The notes under the pieces were generated by a model, which was not told the DNA's origin, ran no database searches, and worked only from the letters and a program-made list of their open reading frames with translations. A program made the position numbers and the translations under genes. Positions 28,002 through 35,763 of a DNA stretch of 64,000 bases are shown here, piece by piece. How positions within the stretch are numbered: position 1 is the first letter of the stretch; the number at the start of each line of letters is the position of its first letter. This stretch comes from Psychrosphaera aestuarii (GTDB lineage Bacteria; Pseudomonadota; Gammaproteobacteria; Enterobacterales; Alteromonadaceae), in assembly GCF_017948405.1 (NCBI RefSeq), contig NZ_CP072844.1:2170001-2234000 (forward strand), in the 5' to 3' direction.

Positions 28002-28421
28002 GTGAAAAAACAGACAAATAGTAATAAATTTCTGCTGTTTTACGATGGCTGTTGTCCTTTGTGCGTTGCTGAAATGAGCAAATTAGCTAAAGTTGATCAC
28101 AATAAAAAAATCGAATTTATAAACACTCAAAACTCATCTCAAATGGAGTTATACCCTCAAGTTGATGTTGCGCAGGCCAATAAGATCCTCCACGCTATTG
28201 ATCAAAGTGGAAGATTACTACTAGGTTTAGACGTAACTTATAAAGCGTGGGAAATCGTCGGCAAGGGTTGGTTATTCAAACCTCTAACTTGGCGATGGTT
28301 GCGATTTTTTGCTGATCCTATATACCTTTGGTTTGCTAAAAATCGCTATTCCATCTCTGCGTTTCTAACTGGAAATGCTCGATGCGAGTCTTGCCAAATC
28401 GGCCGACCTGGAGAAAAATAA
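28002..28421 (+). CDS. DUF393 (DCC family) thiol-disulfide oxidoreductase
   Basis: A 139-residue protein of the DUF393 family, named DCC for the motif seen here as FYDGCCPLCVAEM (about 14-26), a thioredoxin-like CxxC. A second pair, CESC, lies near the C-terminus (about 131-134). The body includes YKAWEIVGKGW. The redox partner is unknown. The start is GTG at 28002 with AGAGG 6 bases ahead; an ATG two bases earlier is followed at once by TGA. The next gene starts 3 bases after its stop and takes its ribosome binding site from within it. Confidence 0.85.
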   Translation: MKKQTNSNKFLLFYDGCCPLCVAEMSKLAKVDHNKKIEFINTQNSSQMELYPQVDVAQANKILHAIDQSGRLLLGLDVTYKAWEIVGKGWLFKPLTWRWLRFFADPIYLWFAKNRYSISAFLTGNARCESCQIGRPGEK

Positions 28422-28423
28422 GT

Positions 28424-29152
28424 ATGTCAAAGGCTCACTCGTGTTATTTAATATTTGGCGCATCCAGCGCAATTGCGAACGCTGTAATCCAAAAGCTGAT
28501 TGAACAACCAAACAACGACGTTTACACATTTAGTCGCAATGCCATCGACGTTTCATCAAATCAAGTTCATTCAATTACGGTTGAGGACTACTCTGCAATA
28601 AATCTTAAAGCAGCTCTGAAACCATTAGAAATTAGCAAAAAAAATATTGCTGGTGTTTATATTTTTAACGGCATACTCCACTCAGATAAATTCAGGCCTG
28701 AAAAAGCGCTAAGCCAATTTGACCCTGACACTTTTTCCGCTGTTATTGCAGCAAATACAATCACACCAATATCAATTATTCAGGCAGTTTTAAGCCTTTG
28801 CGATAAATCTCAACGGTTTAAAATAGCAGCATTATCAGCACGCATTGGCAGCATATCTGACAATGGACTCGGCGGATGGCATAGCTATCGCGCCAGCAAA
28901 GCCGCATTAAATATGTTATTGCAAAACATTACCATCGAATGTGCCAGAAGCTACAAAGGTATAAAGTTAATTAGCTATCACCCTGGTACAACGGACAGCC
29001 CGTTATCAAAGCCTTTTCAAGCAAATGTGCCTAACGAGCAGTTGTTCTCCGCCGAAAAATCGGCTGACTTTTTTATAAATGTGGTTGAAAAACAACCTTA
29101 TAATAATCAATTAAGCTATGTTGATTGGCAAGGCAACACTATTAAATGGTAA
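28424..29152 (+). CDS. Short-chain dehydrogenase/reductase
   Basis: A 242-residue SDR. The cofactor motif is IFGASSAIANAV (near 9-20) and the catalytic pair YRASKAAL (YxxxK) lies near residue 165, preceded by the serine of LSARIGS. The start is set at ATG 28424: GGAG lies at 28410-28413 and the site is 3 bases past the upstream stop, while a longer frame beginning inside the DUF393 gene has no support. Similar to CsgA/YbbO-type carbonyl reductases found beside photolyase genes in marine bacteria. The substrate is unknown. Confidence 0.85.
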   Translation: MSKAHSCYLIFGASSAIANAVIQKLIEQPNNDVYTFSRNAIDVSSNQVHSITVEDYSAINLKAALKPLEISKKNIAGVYIFNGILHSDKFRPEKALSQFDPDTFSAVIAANTITPISIIQAVLSLCDKSQRFKIAALSARIGSISDNGLGGWHSYRASKAALNMLLQNITIECARSYKGIKLISYHPGTTDSPLSKPFQANVPNEQLFSAEKSADFFINVVEKQPYNNQLSYVDWQGNTIKW

Positions 29153-29216
29153 TGACATAAAAACGCCAATTTACCGTCGCAATATTAGACGCAATTAGCT
29201 GTAAAAAGGATTCAAG

Positions 29217-30281
29217 ATGAAAATAGCAATTATAGGCGCAGGTCTAACCGGGGCCGTTGTCGCAGATAAGTTATCAAGGCTAGGACACAATGTCACTGTG
29301 ATTGAAAAATCTCGTGGTCGCGGAGGCCGTATGAATACCAAACGGCTGTCGTGGGCAAATTGTGACATGGGCGCACAATATTTTACCGCCAGAGATCCCC
29401 AATTTATTAATGAAATAGAACAGTGGCAAACTGATGGACTTGTTGAACCATGGGCGTTCTCACCATCACTTTTAAGGGCAAAGGTACTTGCCGCCTCCCC
29501 TGACGCCGAGCTTAGATATGTTGCCACGCCTGAGATGAATTCAATTGCTAAGCATCTTTTAAAAGATAAAAAGTTAGAACTTAATACAAAAATAAACCAC
29601 ATTACTAATGACGACGGTAAGTGGCTGTTGTGGCGAGATAACATGGAGTTAGTGGGTATCTATGACTGGCTGATTTCTACAATTCCTGCCGAACAAGCCT
29701 TTGAACTTTTTGCCGATATTCCTTCAATCCAAAATCAAATTCCACACGATGTTCACGAGCCGTGTTGGGCCGTCACGCTAGCAACCCAAGGTGAGGTGAG
29801 TGATGTATTGCAAGGGGTGTTTAGTCGAGAAAAGGTATCTTGGCTAGCAAGGCAAAACCACAAACCACAACGACAAATAGAAAAACGATTAACTTCTGAA
29901 GATAAATCAGGTGCAAAACCTCAACAAAAAATAGACGATCTTTGGAATATTCACTTTGATGCCGCATTTACCAAACAACACATTGGTGTCGATTCCAAAA
30001 ACATACAAAACATTGCTCTAGATTGGCTTAATGAGCTAATAATCAATAATAATCTTGGTGATGGCGTTCGTCTTGTTGATGGTTACGCTCATTTCTGGCG
30101 ATATGCTCGTCCTGCAGAAAGTTATATAGCAGAGTATGAGAAAAACAAGCCGACAATAATATTTGACGCCGAACAACAATACGCAATAATCGGAGACTGG
30201 GCAAAAGGTGGGCGCGTAGAAGGCGCGTATCTGAGTGCTGTTGAGTGTGTTGATGCTTTTAAATCGAACAGCTGGACATAA
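29217..30281 (+). CDS. Renalase-like FAD-dependent oxidoreductase
   Basis: A 354-residue flavoprotein. The FAD fold IAIIGAGLTGAVVADKL starts at residue 3, followed by VIEKSRGRGGRMNTKR, the motif GAQYFTARDP (near 59) and the C-terminal FAD motif IIGDWAKGGRVEGAYLSA (near 325). This pattern fits bacterial renalase-type enzymes, which oxidise mis-reduced forms of NAD(P)H. The last three codons and the stop lie inside a copy of the dispersed repeat that starts at 30271, so the C-terminus may have been reset by that sequence. Confidence 0.84.
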   Translation: MKIAIIGAGLTGAVVADKLSRLGHNVTVIEKSRGRGGRMNTKRLSWANCDMGAQYFTARDPQFINEIEQWQTDGLVEPWAFSPSLLRAKVLAASPDAELRYVATPEMNSIAKHLLKDKKLELNTKINHITNDDGKWLLWRDNMELVGIYDWLISTIPAEQAFELFADIPSIQNQIPHDVHEPCWAVTLATQGEVSDVLQGVFSREKVSWLARQNHKPQRQIEKRLTSEDKSGAKPQQKIDDLWNIHFDAAFTKQHIGVDSKNIQNIALDWLNELIINNNLGDGVRLVDGYAHFWRYARPAESYIAEYEKNKPTIIFDAEQQYAIIGDWAKGGRVEGAYLSAVECVDAFKSNSWT

Positions 30282-30312
30282 CTTTACTGCATCGGCCGCT
30301 CAAGTTCTTCCC
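30271..30312 (+). repeat. Dispersed repeat, partial copy 1 (left end only)
   Basis: Matches the left part of the repeat at 44893-45061 over 42 bases, with one mismatch in the first block, up to GCTCAAGTTCTTCC. The right part is missing. The stop codon of the renalase-like gene (30279-30281) lies inside it. Confidence 0.85.
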
Positions 30313-30324
30313 AAATTGCAGATA

Positions 30325-30353
30325 CAAAAAAGCCCAGTCAAATGACTGGGCTT
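30325..30353 (-). terminator. Terminator of the tRNA-Ser transcript
   Basis: On the minus strand, AGCCCAGTCA-TTTGACTGGGCT makes a 10-bp stem followed by TTTTTT. It lies just past the 3' end of the second tRNA-Ser gene. It may also end the plus-strand renalase-like gene, with a poorer T tract. Confidence 0.88.
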
Positions 30354-30360
30354 CGTTGTT

Positions 30361-30452
30361 TGGCGGAAAGCGAGGGATTCGAACCCCCGGAAGGTTTAAC
30401 CCTTCGCCTGATTTCAAGTCAGGTGCATTCGACCGAACTCTGCCAGCTTTCC
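30361..30452 (-). tRNA. tRNA-Ser(UGA), acceptor stem variant A
   Basis: A 92-nt serine tRNA with the encoded CCA end and the long variable arm of class II tRNAs. The anticodon loop is CTTGAAA with anticodon TGA. The acceptor stem GGAAAGC pairs perfectly with GCTTTCC. It is identical to the neighbour 30503-30594 except at two acceptor base pairs. TTCGAAT of the T loop is present. Probably transcribed second in a two-tRNA unit. Confidence 0.97.
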
Positions 30453-30502
30453 TAAGTCGATCTCATTAAGTTTTAAATAATAAAACTCAATGTTTGTATA
30501 AG

Positions 30503-30594
30503 TGGCGGAGAGGGAGGGATTCGAACCCCCGGAAGGTTTAACCCTTCGCCTGATTTCAAGTCAGGTGCATTCGACCGAACTCTGCCACCTCTCC
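30503..30594 (-). tRNA. tRNA-Ser(UGA), acceptor stem variant B
   Basis: A 92-nt serine tRNA with anticodon TGA in the loop CTTGAAA and the encoded CCA. The acceptor stem GGAGAGG pairs perfectly with CCTCTCC. It is the promoter-proximal copy, with a 50-base spacer to the other. In E. coli the corresponding serT gene also lies next to yccA and tusE, so the location is conserved. Confidence 0.97.
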
Positions 30595-30608
30595 ACTTGA
30601 TGAAGCGC

Positions 30609-30637
30609 ATATTAGAGACCTTGATTCGCCTTGTAAA
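30609..30637 (-). promoter_or_regulatory. Promoter of the tRNA-Ser pair, with GC-rich discriminator
   Basis: On the minus strand: -35 TTTACA (30632-30637), a 17-base spacer, -10 TAATAT (30609-30614), then GCGC just before the start point. A GC-rich discriminator of this kind is typical of stable-RNA promoters under stringent (ppGpp/DksA) control. Confidence 0.75.
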
Positions 30638-31061
30638 GTCTAAACGTTAAAAAAAACCAGTTTTTTAGTTTGTATGGCTATTTTTAAAACAAAGTGGGGC
30701 TTTTTTAATTCGAAATTTCAAAAAATATTAAAATTTAGAGCAAACCTTCAATATTAAATTGAACCTTTGCAAACTTAATTTATCAAATAAACATAAAGCG
30801 AAGTAGAGAAGTAGCCAAGAATAATAGTAGTTAACTTCAATTGTGGTAATAATTAGCACAAAGCCCTAACGCAAAACATTTGGGCGTTTATAAGAAGATT
30901 GATTTAATCGCTTTTAATTTAATCAAAATGCGTATTAATGTCGTATAAATATCTTGAAACTAAATTGTTTACCTATATATATTGACCAGTAATACAATTT
31001 AATGAAAACTATCGAAAGTTTTTAAACAACGTTTTATTTTATGAAACAACAGGAGTTCAAA
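30638..31061. other. AT-rich gap upstream of yccA; no gene seen
   Basis: About 420 bases lie between the tRNA promoter and yccA. It is AT-rich with no open frame worth calling and no RNA gene that I can see. The yccA promoter must lie here. AGGAG at 31051-31055 is the yccA ribosome binding site. Confidence 0.5.
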
Positions 31062-31727
31062 ATGGACAGCAGAATGGCGTATCAAGGTACTCAAACCTCT
31101 GTATTAGCGCAGAACAAGGTACTAAGAAACACTTATTCATTATTAGCTATGACTTTAGCGTTTGCCGCTATGGTTGCTGGCGGTGCAATGGCATTAAACT
31201 TACCTCACCCGGGGTTAATTGTGACGTTGGTTGGTTTTTATGGCTTACTATTCTTTGTCCATAAAGCTGCTAACTCATCAATGGGTTTAGTTGCAGTGTT
31301 TGCATTCACAGGTTTCCTTGGTTACACACTAGGGCCTATTTTAAATATGGTAATTGGCGCAGGTGGCGGTGAAATCGTAATGATGGCACTTGGTGGCACA
31401 GCGTTAACGTTCTTTGGTGTTTCTGCTTATGCATTAACAACTAAGCGTGACATGTCATTCCTAGGTGGAATGATGGTAGCTGGTTTCTGGGTATTAATTG
31501 TTGCGGTTGTAGCAAACATCTTCCTACAATTACCTGCACTGTCACTGGCTATTAGTGCAATGTTTATCTTGTTCTCGTCTGGTGCAATCCTTATGCAAAC
31601 GCAAGCGATTGTTAAAGGCGGCGAGACTAACTACATTCTTGCAACGGTGACGTTATTTGTATCTATATACAATATTTTCATCAGCTTGATTAATATCTTA
31701 ATGGCATTCGCCGGCAACGACGATTAA
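31062..31727 (+). CDS. yccA: Bax inhibitor-1 family protein YccA
   Basis: A 221-residue inner-membrane protein with seven hydrophobic segments, of the Bax inhibitor-1/YccA family. In E. coli YccA is a substrate and modulator of the FtsH protease and can protect the jammed Sec translocon. The family start, a short polar tail then VLRNTYSLLAMTLAF, fits, and the late acidic-neighboured SIYNIFISLINIL helix is typical. The start is taken at ATG 31062, with AGGAG about 6 bases before, rather than at an upstream in-frame ATG at 31041. It sits upstream of tusDCBE and near tRNA-Ser, as in E. coli. Confidence 0.93.
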   Translation: MDSRMAYQGTQTSVLAQNKVLRNTYSLLAMTLAFAAMVAGGAMALNLPHPGLIVTLVGFYGLLFFVHKAANSSMGLVAVFAFTGFLGYTLGPILNMVIGAGGGEIVMMALGGTALTFFGVSAYALTTKRDMSFLGGMMVAGFWVLIVAVVANIFLQLPALSLAISAMFILFSSGAILMQTQAIVKGGETNYILATVTLFVSIYNIFISLINILMAFAGNDD

Positions 31728-31743
31728 TTGCCAATATTACTAA

Positions 31744-31773
31744 GAGCGCTGCCTTGTGCGGCGCTTTTTTTTG
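31744..31773 (+). terminator. Terminator after yccA
   Basis: AGCGCTGC pairs with GCGGCGCT (one G-U pair) around CTTGT, followed by eight T. It separates yccA from the tus operon. Confidence 0.87.
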
Positions 31774-31983
31774 CCTCGACTTTTTACTTTAATTCTTACA
31801 AAGCTTTACTTTAGCCCATACAAAACGTTACTTAAATCCATAGTGGTAGCTTAAATACTAAGTACAGTTTCATCTTTGATGTTATTTATTCTTTTCATTT
31901 TTATAAATTTTCTGATGCTTACGTGGGTTATCTAGTTAATATGTTTTAAACTATACCTATCGGAATACAAAAATGAGAAATTC

Positions 31984-32340
31984 ATGCGTTACTTATTGAT
32001 GTTGCAAGGCAAAGCGTGGTCGGAACAATCTGTCTTATCAGCTTGCCAATTTTGTGAAGCTGCCATCGCTCAGGGACACACAATTGATGCGATTTTTTTG
32101 TATCAAGATGGAATAACGAATGCCCTTCCAAACTTAGACATTAGTTCAGATGAGCTTAATGGTCAGCAAGCCTTATCTGATCTTCACATTACCTATGGAG
32201 TACCACTTTGGTTGTGCGTAACTGCTGCAGTAAAACGAGGCGTAAATGAAGATAATGTGATGCCAGGCTTTAAGATAGCTGGTCTTGCTGAGTTTGCTGA
32301 GCGCTGTACCCTTGCCGATAAAGTTATCCAATTTAAGTAG
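31984..32340 (+). CDS. tusD: Sulfur relay protein TusD
   Basis: A 118-residue DsrE-fold protein, the sulfur-carrying subunit of the TusBCD complex that relays sulfur from TusA to TusE in tRNA 2-thiouridine synthesis. It begins RYLLMLQGKAW and has IFLYQDGITNAL near 37-48. The active cysteine is probably the one in LWLCVTAAVKRGV (near 78). First gene of tusDCBE; tusC starts 7 bases after its stop. Confidence 0.93.
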   Translation: MRYLLMLQGKAWSEQSVLSACQFCEAAIAQGHTIDAIFLYQDGITNALPNLDISSDELNGQQALSDLHITYGVPLWLCVTAAVKRGVNEDNVMPGFKIAGLAEFAERCTLADKVIQFK

Positions 32341-32347
32341 AACGATT

Positions 32348-32710
32348 ATGAATATTAAATCAGTGTTAGTCATTCACACTACACCTACCTTTAATGACTT
32401 GCAGGGTAAAGAGGCGCTCGATTTGAGCTTGATACTTGGCTCTTATGAGCAAGATGTTGCGGTCGTTTTCTATAAGCAAGGTGTATTTCAAACACTCGCT
32501 CATCAAGATGCTGAGTCTATATCGCAAAAAGACTACATAAGTACGATTAAAGCATTGGATATTTACGATATTGATAAGGTTTATGCTCATAGTGACAGTT
32601 TGAATCAGTTTGGCTTAACCGATAATGAGCGATTATCAAATATAGAGACTATTGAACATAGCGATTTTATAAAACTAAAAAGCAACGCTGACCATATTTT
32701 TGTAATTTAA
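32348..32710 (+). CDS. tusC: Sulfur relay protein TusC
   Basis: A 120-residue DsrF-type subunit of TusBCD. The start is set at ATG 32348, giving MNIKSVLVIHTTPTFN, because the upstream in-frame codons overlap tusD and no ribosome binding site supports them. Features include GKEALDLSLILGSYEQDVAVVF (in parts) and VYAHSDSLNQFGL. The gene lies between tusD and tusB as in other gammaproteobacteria. Confidence 0.9.
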   Translation: MNIKSVLVIHTTPTFNDLQGKEALDLSLILGSYEQDVAVVFYKQGVFQTLAHQDAESISQKDYISTIKALDIYDIDKVYAHSDSLNQFGLTDNERLSNIETIEHSDFIKLKSNADHIFVI

Positions 32711-32723
32711 CCAGGAGTCTAAT

Positions 32724-33020
32724 ATGCCTTTTTCATCACATAGTTATAGTCTCCACTTGATTTTCAGTCCAAACGGCTGGCAACAAGCACAACCTATGAT
32801 TGAACCCAATGATCGGGTTCTATTTCTACAAGACGCTGTGTATTTGTTGCAAAGCGACCTTAATAGCCCTTCTCCGCTACTTTATGCCCGAGCCTTAGAC
32901 ATCAACGCTAGACACATAAACTTATCGGCACAAGCTGACAAGGGCGTTGATATTGAGGCTATTGAAGATGAGCTTTGGATTCAGCTCACTGAACATGCTA
33001 AGAATATAATATCTTGGTAA
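32724..33020 (+). CDS. tusB: Sulfur relay protein TusB
   Basis: A 98-residue DsrH-type subunit of TusBCD. SPNGWQQAQPMIEPNDRVLFLQDAVYLL is the recognisable core (in parts, residues 14-41). CCAGGAG lies before the ATG. The stop TAA at 33018-33020 is followed directly by a 7-base tandem repeat and then tusE. Confidence 0.88.
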   Translation: MPFSSHSYSLHLIFSPNGWQQAQPMIEPNDRVLFLQDAVYLLQSDLNSPSPLLYARALDINARHINLSAQADKGVDIEAIEDELWIQLTEHAKNIISW

Positions 33021-33062
33021 TAAGAATTAAGAATTAAGAATTAAGAATTAAGAATTAAGAAT
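33021..33062 (+). repeat. Six perfect copies of TAAGAAT directly before tusE
   Basis: The heptamer TAAGAAT occurs six times in a row from the base after the tusB stop to the base before the A that precedes the tusE ATG. It occupies the whole tusB-tusE spacer, including where the ribosome binding site should be. Each copy carries only a weak AAGA-type match. Confidence 0.98.
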
Positions 33063-33063
33063 A

Positions 33064-33393
33064 ATGATTGAATTTAACGGTACACAGTACGCAACAGATA
33101 AACACGAATATTTAGCGAATATTGACGACTGGAGTATGCCACTCGCTGAACATATTGCTGAACTAGAAAATATAACAATGACCGAAAATCATTGGGAAGT
33201 TGTCAACTTTGTTCGTGACTTTTATAAAGAATACAAAACATCACCTGCTATCAGAATGTTAGTGAAAGCAATGGCAAAACAGCTTGGAGCAGACAAAGGC
33301 AACAGCATCTATTTATACAAGCTATTTCCAAAAGGCCCAGCAAAACAAGCAACTCGTATCGCCGGCTTGCCAAAGCCCGCGAAGTGTATATAA
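33064..33393 (+). CDS. tusE: TusE/DsrC family sulfurtransferase
   Basis: A 109-residue DsrC-type protein that accepts sulfur from TusBCD and passes it to MnmA for s2U34 of tRNA. The C-terminal arm ends KPAKCI with the penultimate cysteine being the sulfur carrier. Motifs EDWS-like ([12 protein letters not shown], near 21), [13 protein letters not shown] (near 43) and [18 protein letters not shown] are family-typical. It is last in the tus operon. Its expression may depend on the repeat just before it. Confidence 0.95.
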   Translation: MIEFNGTQYATDKHEYLANIDDWSMPLAEHIAELENITMTENHWEVVNFVRDFYKEYKTSPAIRMLVKAMAKQLGADKGNSIYLYKLFPKGPAKQATRIAGLPKPAKCI

Positions 33394-33400
33394 CAGGCAC

Positions 33401-33448
33401 AAAAAAGCCCGCTCAGGTAAACAAAAATATCACCTGTCGGGCTTAACT
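33401..33448. terminator. Terminator between tusE and the S9 peptidase
   Basis: AAAGCCCG-CTCAGGT pairs with ACCTG-TCGGGCTT in a long imperfect stem, with T tracts on the minus strand and a shorter one (CTTTTT) on the plus strand. It serves both convergent genes. Confidence 0.8.
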
Positions 33449-33481
33449 TTTTACTTAGTTAATAACTTTCACTTTCGAGGC

Positions 33482-35587
33482 TTAAGGGTATTTTTTAAAC
33501 CAAGCTAAGATATTTTCAATTTTCGCCACCATTCTTGATGGACGACCGGCAATACCGTGCGGTGAGCCAGGTACGCGAACCATTATCGTATCAACTTTAC
33601 GAAGCTTTAGCGCTTGATAAAATTGCTCGGTTTCGGACATTGGCGTGCGACGATCGTTCTCACCGGTAATTAACATAGTTGGCGTAGTCACGTTGCCCAC
33701 CAACGACAGTGGCGAACGCTCCCAATAGTGTTCAAAGTTATCCCACGGCATACCTGGAAATTGAAATGGTATCTGACCTAAATAACTATCAGCGGTCAAT
33801 ACTTTTGATATCCAGTTTATCACTGGCTTTGCAACTACAGCAGCTTTAAATCTGTCGGTTAAACCAATTGCATAAGCAGAGGCAATACCACCAGCTGAAC
33901 CACCCGTTATATATAGTTTGTCTGGATCAACAAAACCTTTGTTAATCATCGCATCAACGCCCGACATATGGTCTGCAAAGTCCCATTTACTCGAGTACTT
34001 ATTTTGTAATAACAACGCAAAGCGTTCACCATAACCGGTTGAACCACGGTGATTATCATAAAAAACAACATAACCTTCTGCAGCAAAACGTTGCATCTCA
34101 GCTGAGAAGTGAGGACCGTATGCTAAATGAGGACCACCGTGGATCTCAAGAATTAATGGGTACTTCTTAGCTGGATCAAAGTTTGGAGGCAACAAATACC
34201 AACCTTGAATTTCCTCGCCATCAATAGACGAGTTGTATACGACTTCCTTTACTTCAGCTAAGTTTTTGTGCCCAAGTAAGTCTTCATTCAATTGTGTGAT
34301 CTGAAAGTCTTTGCCCTTTCTTCGCACAAAAATATCTGCCGGACGTTGAGCGCTGCCTTTTGTGTAAGCTATAACATCGTTATCAACATCAAAATTTGCA
34401 AATGCATAAGGACGACCAATCGTGGTTCCGCCTAAACCTTCAACAATTTTCATATGACGGCTTTCTAATGTCGAAAAACCAACCGTAATAAGTCCGCGTT
34501 CGGTCATTTGATAATACAAGCCTGTGTTGTTTTCACTCCACTTTATGCCACTTACAGAGTTATCTATGTCAGCAGTCACCGCACTTACTTTTTTACTCGA
34601 TAAGTCCATCACTTCTAATATTCTATTTCGATATGCAAGTGGTTTATTATCAATTGAAACAAACGCTAATTTTTTCCCGTCTGGAGATACTACTGGCGAG
34701 TATTCACCACCTGGCCTATCAGTAACTTGAGTGAGCTCACCTGCCTGTTCGCCATTAACTACAACGGAGTAAATATCTGATTCACGTGTTTGGTATTCCC
34801 AGTCTGCATTGCGATAAGCTGAAAAATATATTCGACTGCCATCTTGAGCCCAAGATAAGCTGCCACCGTGATTATAATTACCACTAGTAAGTTGTCGAGG
34901 TGTGCCCCCGTCGGCAGGTATAACAAAAATATGACTGAATTTTGGATCTAAAATACCCGCGCCATCAGCTTGATATCGAGCTTTTGTTACATAGGTAACT
35001 GGTTCCGACCATTTTGCGCCCTTAGGACGTTTTGGCATTTTGACCGATAAAGGTTTAGTGGTGTCGTCAACTGACATAGTAAACGCAATTTGCTGGCCAT
35101 TAGGTGACCACGAAACATTACTGATACCCGATTGCACATTAGTTACTAGCGCAGTTTGCCCAGTATCCATCCAACGAACATAAAGCTGTGTGCGCCCCTC
35201 TTCGTTCGATAAATAAGCAACTCTATCGCCTTTGGGTGACCATGATGCTCCAAAGTAGGCTTTTTTCCCAGATAAGAGTGGACGATGCAATGAACCGTCT
35301 GTTCTAGATATCCAAAGATTAGAACGAGTCCCGTCGGTCATAACATCATGACTACGTCTGGTATAAATAACCCACTTGCCGTCAGGAGAGACTTGCGGCG
35401 CACTGGCATATTCGAGCTCAAATATATCTTCAGCTTCAAACTTTTTACTCGTTACTGCCTCTTCAGTTGTCAATGAATCTACGGTTGGCTTTTTACTTTC
35501 CAGCGCATGGCTGTAAGCAGAAAGTTGAGTACCGAGAAAAAGCAGCGCTAAAGAAACGTACGTTCGTTTCATGTTAGTTCGTTTCAT
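33482..35587 (-). CDS. S9 family serine peptidase (acylaminoacyl-peptidase type), secreted
   Basis: A 701-residue prolyl-oligopeptidase family enzyme. An N-terminal signal (MKRT... LALLFLGTQLSAYSHA) is followed by a WD40/TolB-like propeller (about 55-430) with ASPxVSPDGKWV-type blocks. The alpha/beta-hydrolase domain has the nucleophile in ITGGSAGGIAS (near 560), the acid in GENDRRTPMSE and the catalytic His in PGSPHGI. Members cut short peptides in the periplasm. The start is set at ATG 35587, AGGA 6 bases ahead; a 15-base near-duplication makes a second in-frame ATG at 35572, and an ATG at 35602 is less likely. Confidence 0.9.
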   Translation of the reverse strand: MKRTNMKRTYVSLALLFLGTQLSAYSHALESKKPTVDSLTTEEAVTSKKFEAEDIFELEYASAPQVSPDGKWVIYTRRSHDVMTDGTRSNLWISRTDGSLHRPLLSGKKAYFGASWSPKGDRVAYLSNEEGRTQLYVRWMDTGQTALVTNVQSGISNVSWSPNGQQIAFTMSVDDTTKPLSVKMPKRPKGAKWSEPVTYVTKARYQADGAGILDPKFSHIFVIPADGGTPRQLTSGNYNHGGSLSWAQDGSRIYFSAYRNADWEYQTRESDIYSVVVNGEQAGELTQVTDRPGGEYSPVVSPDGKKLAFVSIDNKPLAYRNRILEVMDLSSKKVSAVTADIDNSVSGIKWSENNTGLYYQMTERGLITVGFSTLESRHMKIVEGLGGTTIGRPYAFANFDVDNDVIAYTKGSAQRPADIFVRRKGKDFQITQLNEDLLGHKNLAEVKEVVYNSSIDGEEIQGWYLLPPNFDPAKKYPLILEIHGGPHLAYGPHFSAEMQRFAAEGYVVFYDNHRGSTGYGERFALLLQNKYSSKWDFADHMSGVDAMINKGFVDPDKLYITGGSAGGIASAYAIGLTDRFKAAVVAKPVINWISKVLTADSYLGQIPFQFPGMPWDNFEHYWERSPLSLVGNVTTPTMLITGENDRRTPMSETEQFYQALKLRKVDTIMVRVPGSPHGIAGRPSRMVAKIENILAWFKKYP

Positions 35588-35695
35588 GGTCGTTCCTATC
35601 ATTCTAATTTCTTTTATTTATCCGTTTATAACACCAGTGTAATCACTTTTATGGCGGAAAAACAAACAAGTAAGTATTTTTATCGGCCATAAAAC

Positions 35696-35726
35696 AAAAA
35701 AGCGCGACAGAGTTAACTGCCACGCT
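35696..35726 (-). terminator. Terminator after the M16 peptidase
   Basis: On the minus strand AGCG-T-GGCAG and CTGTCG-CGCT make an imperfect stem around TTAACT, followed by TTTTTTG. It lies just past the M16 gene stop. Confidence 0.82.
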
Positions 35727-35763
35727 TCGTTATATAAACGCAATGTCACATATAGTCTTTAAA

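Noticed and set aside
28382..28423. Upstream start for the SDR gene
   Set aside because: The frame extends into the DUF393 gene but has no ribosome binding site there, while ATG 28424 has GGAG about 10 bases ahead and matches the SDR N-terminus.
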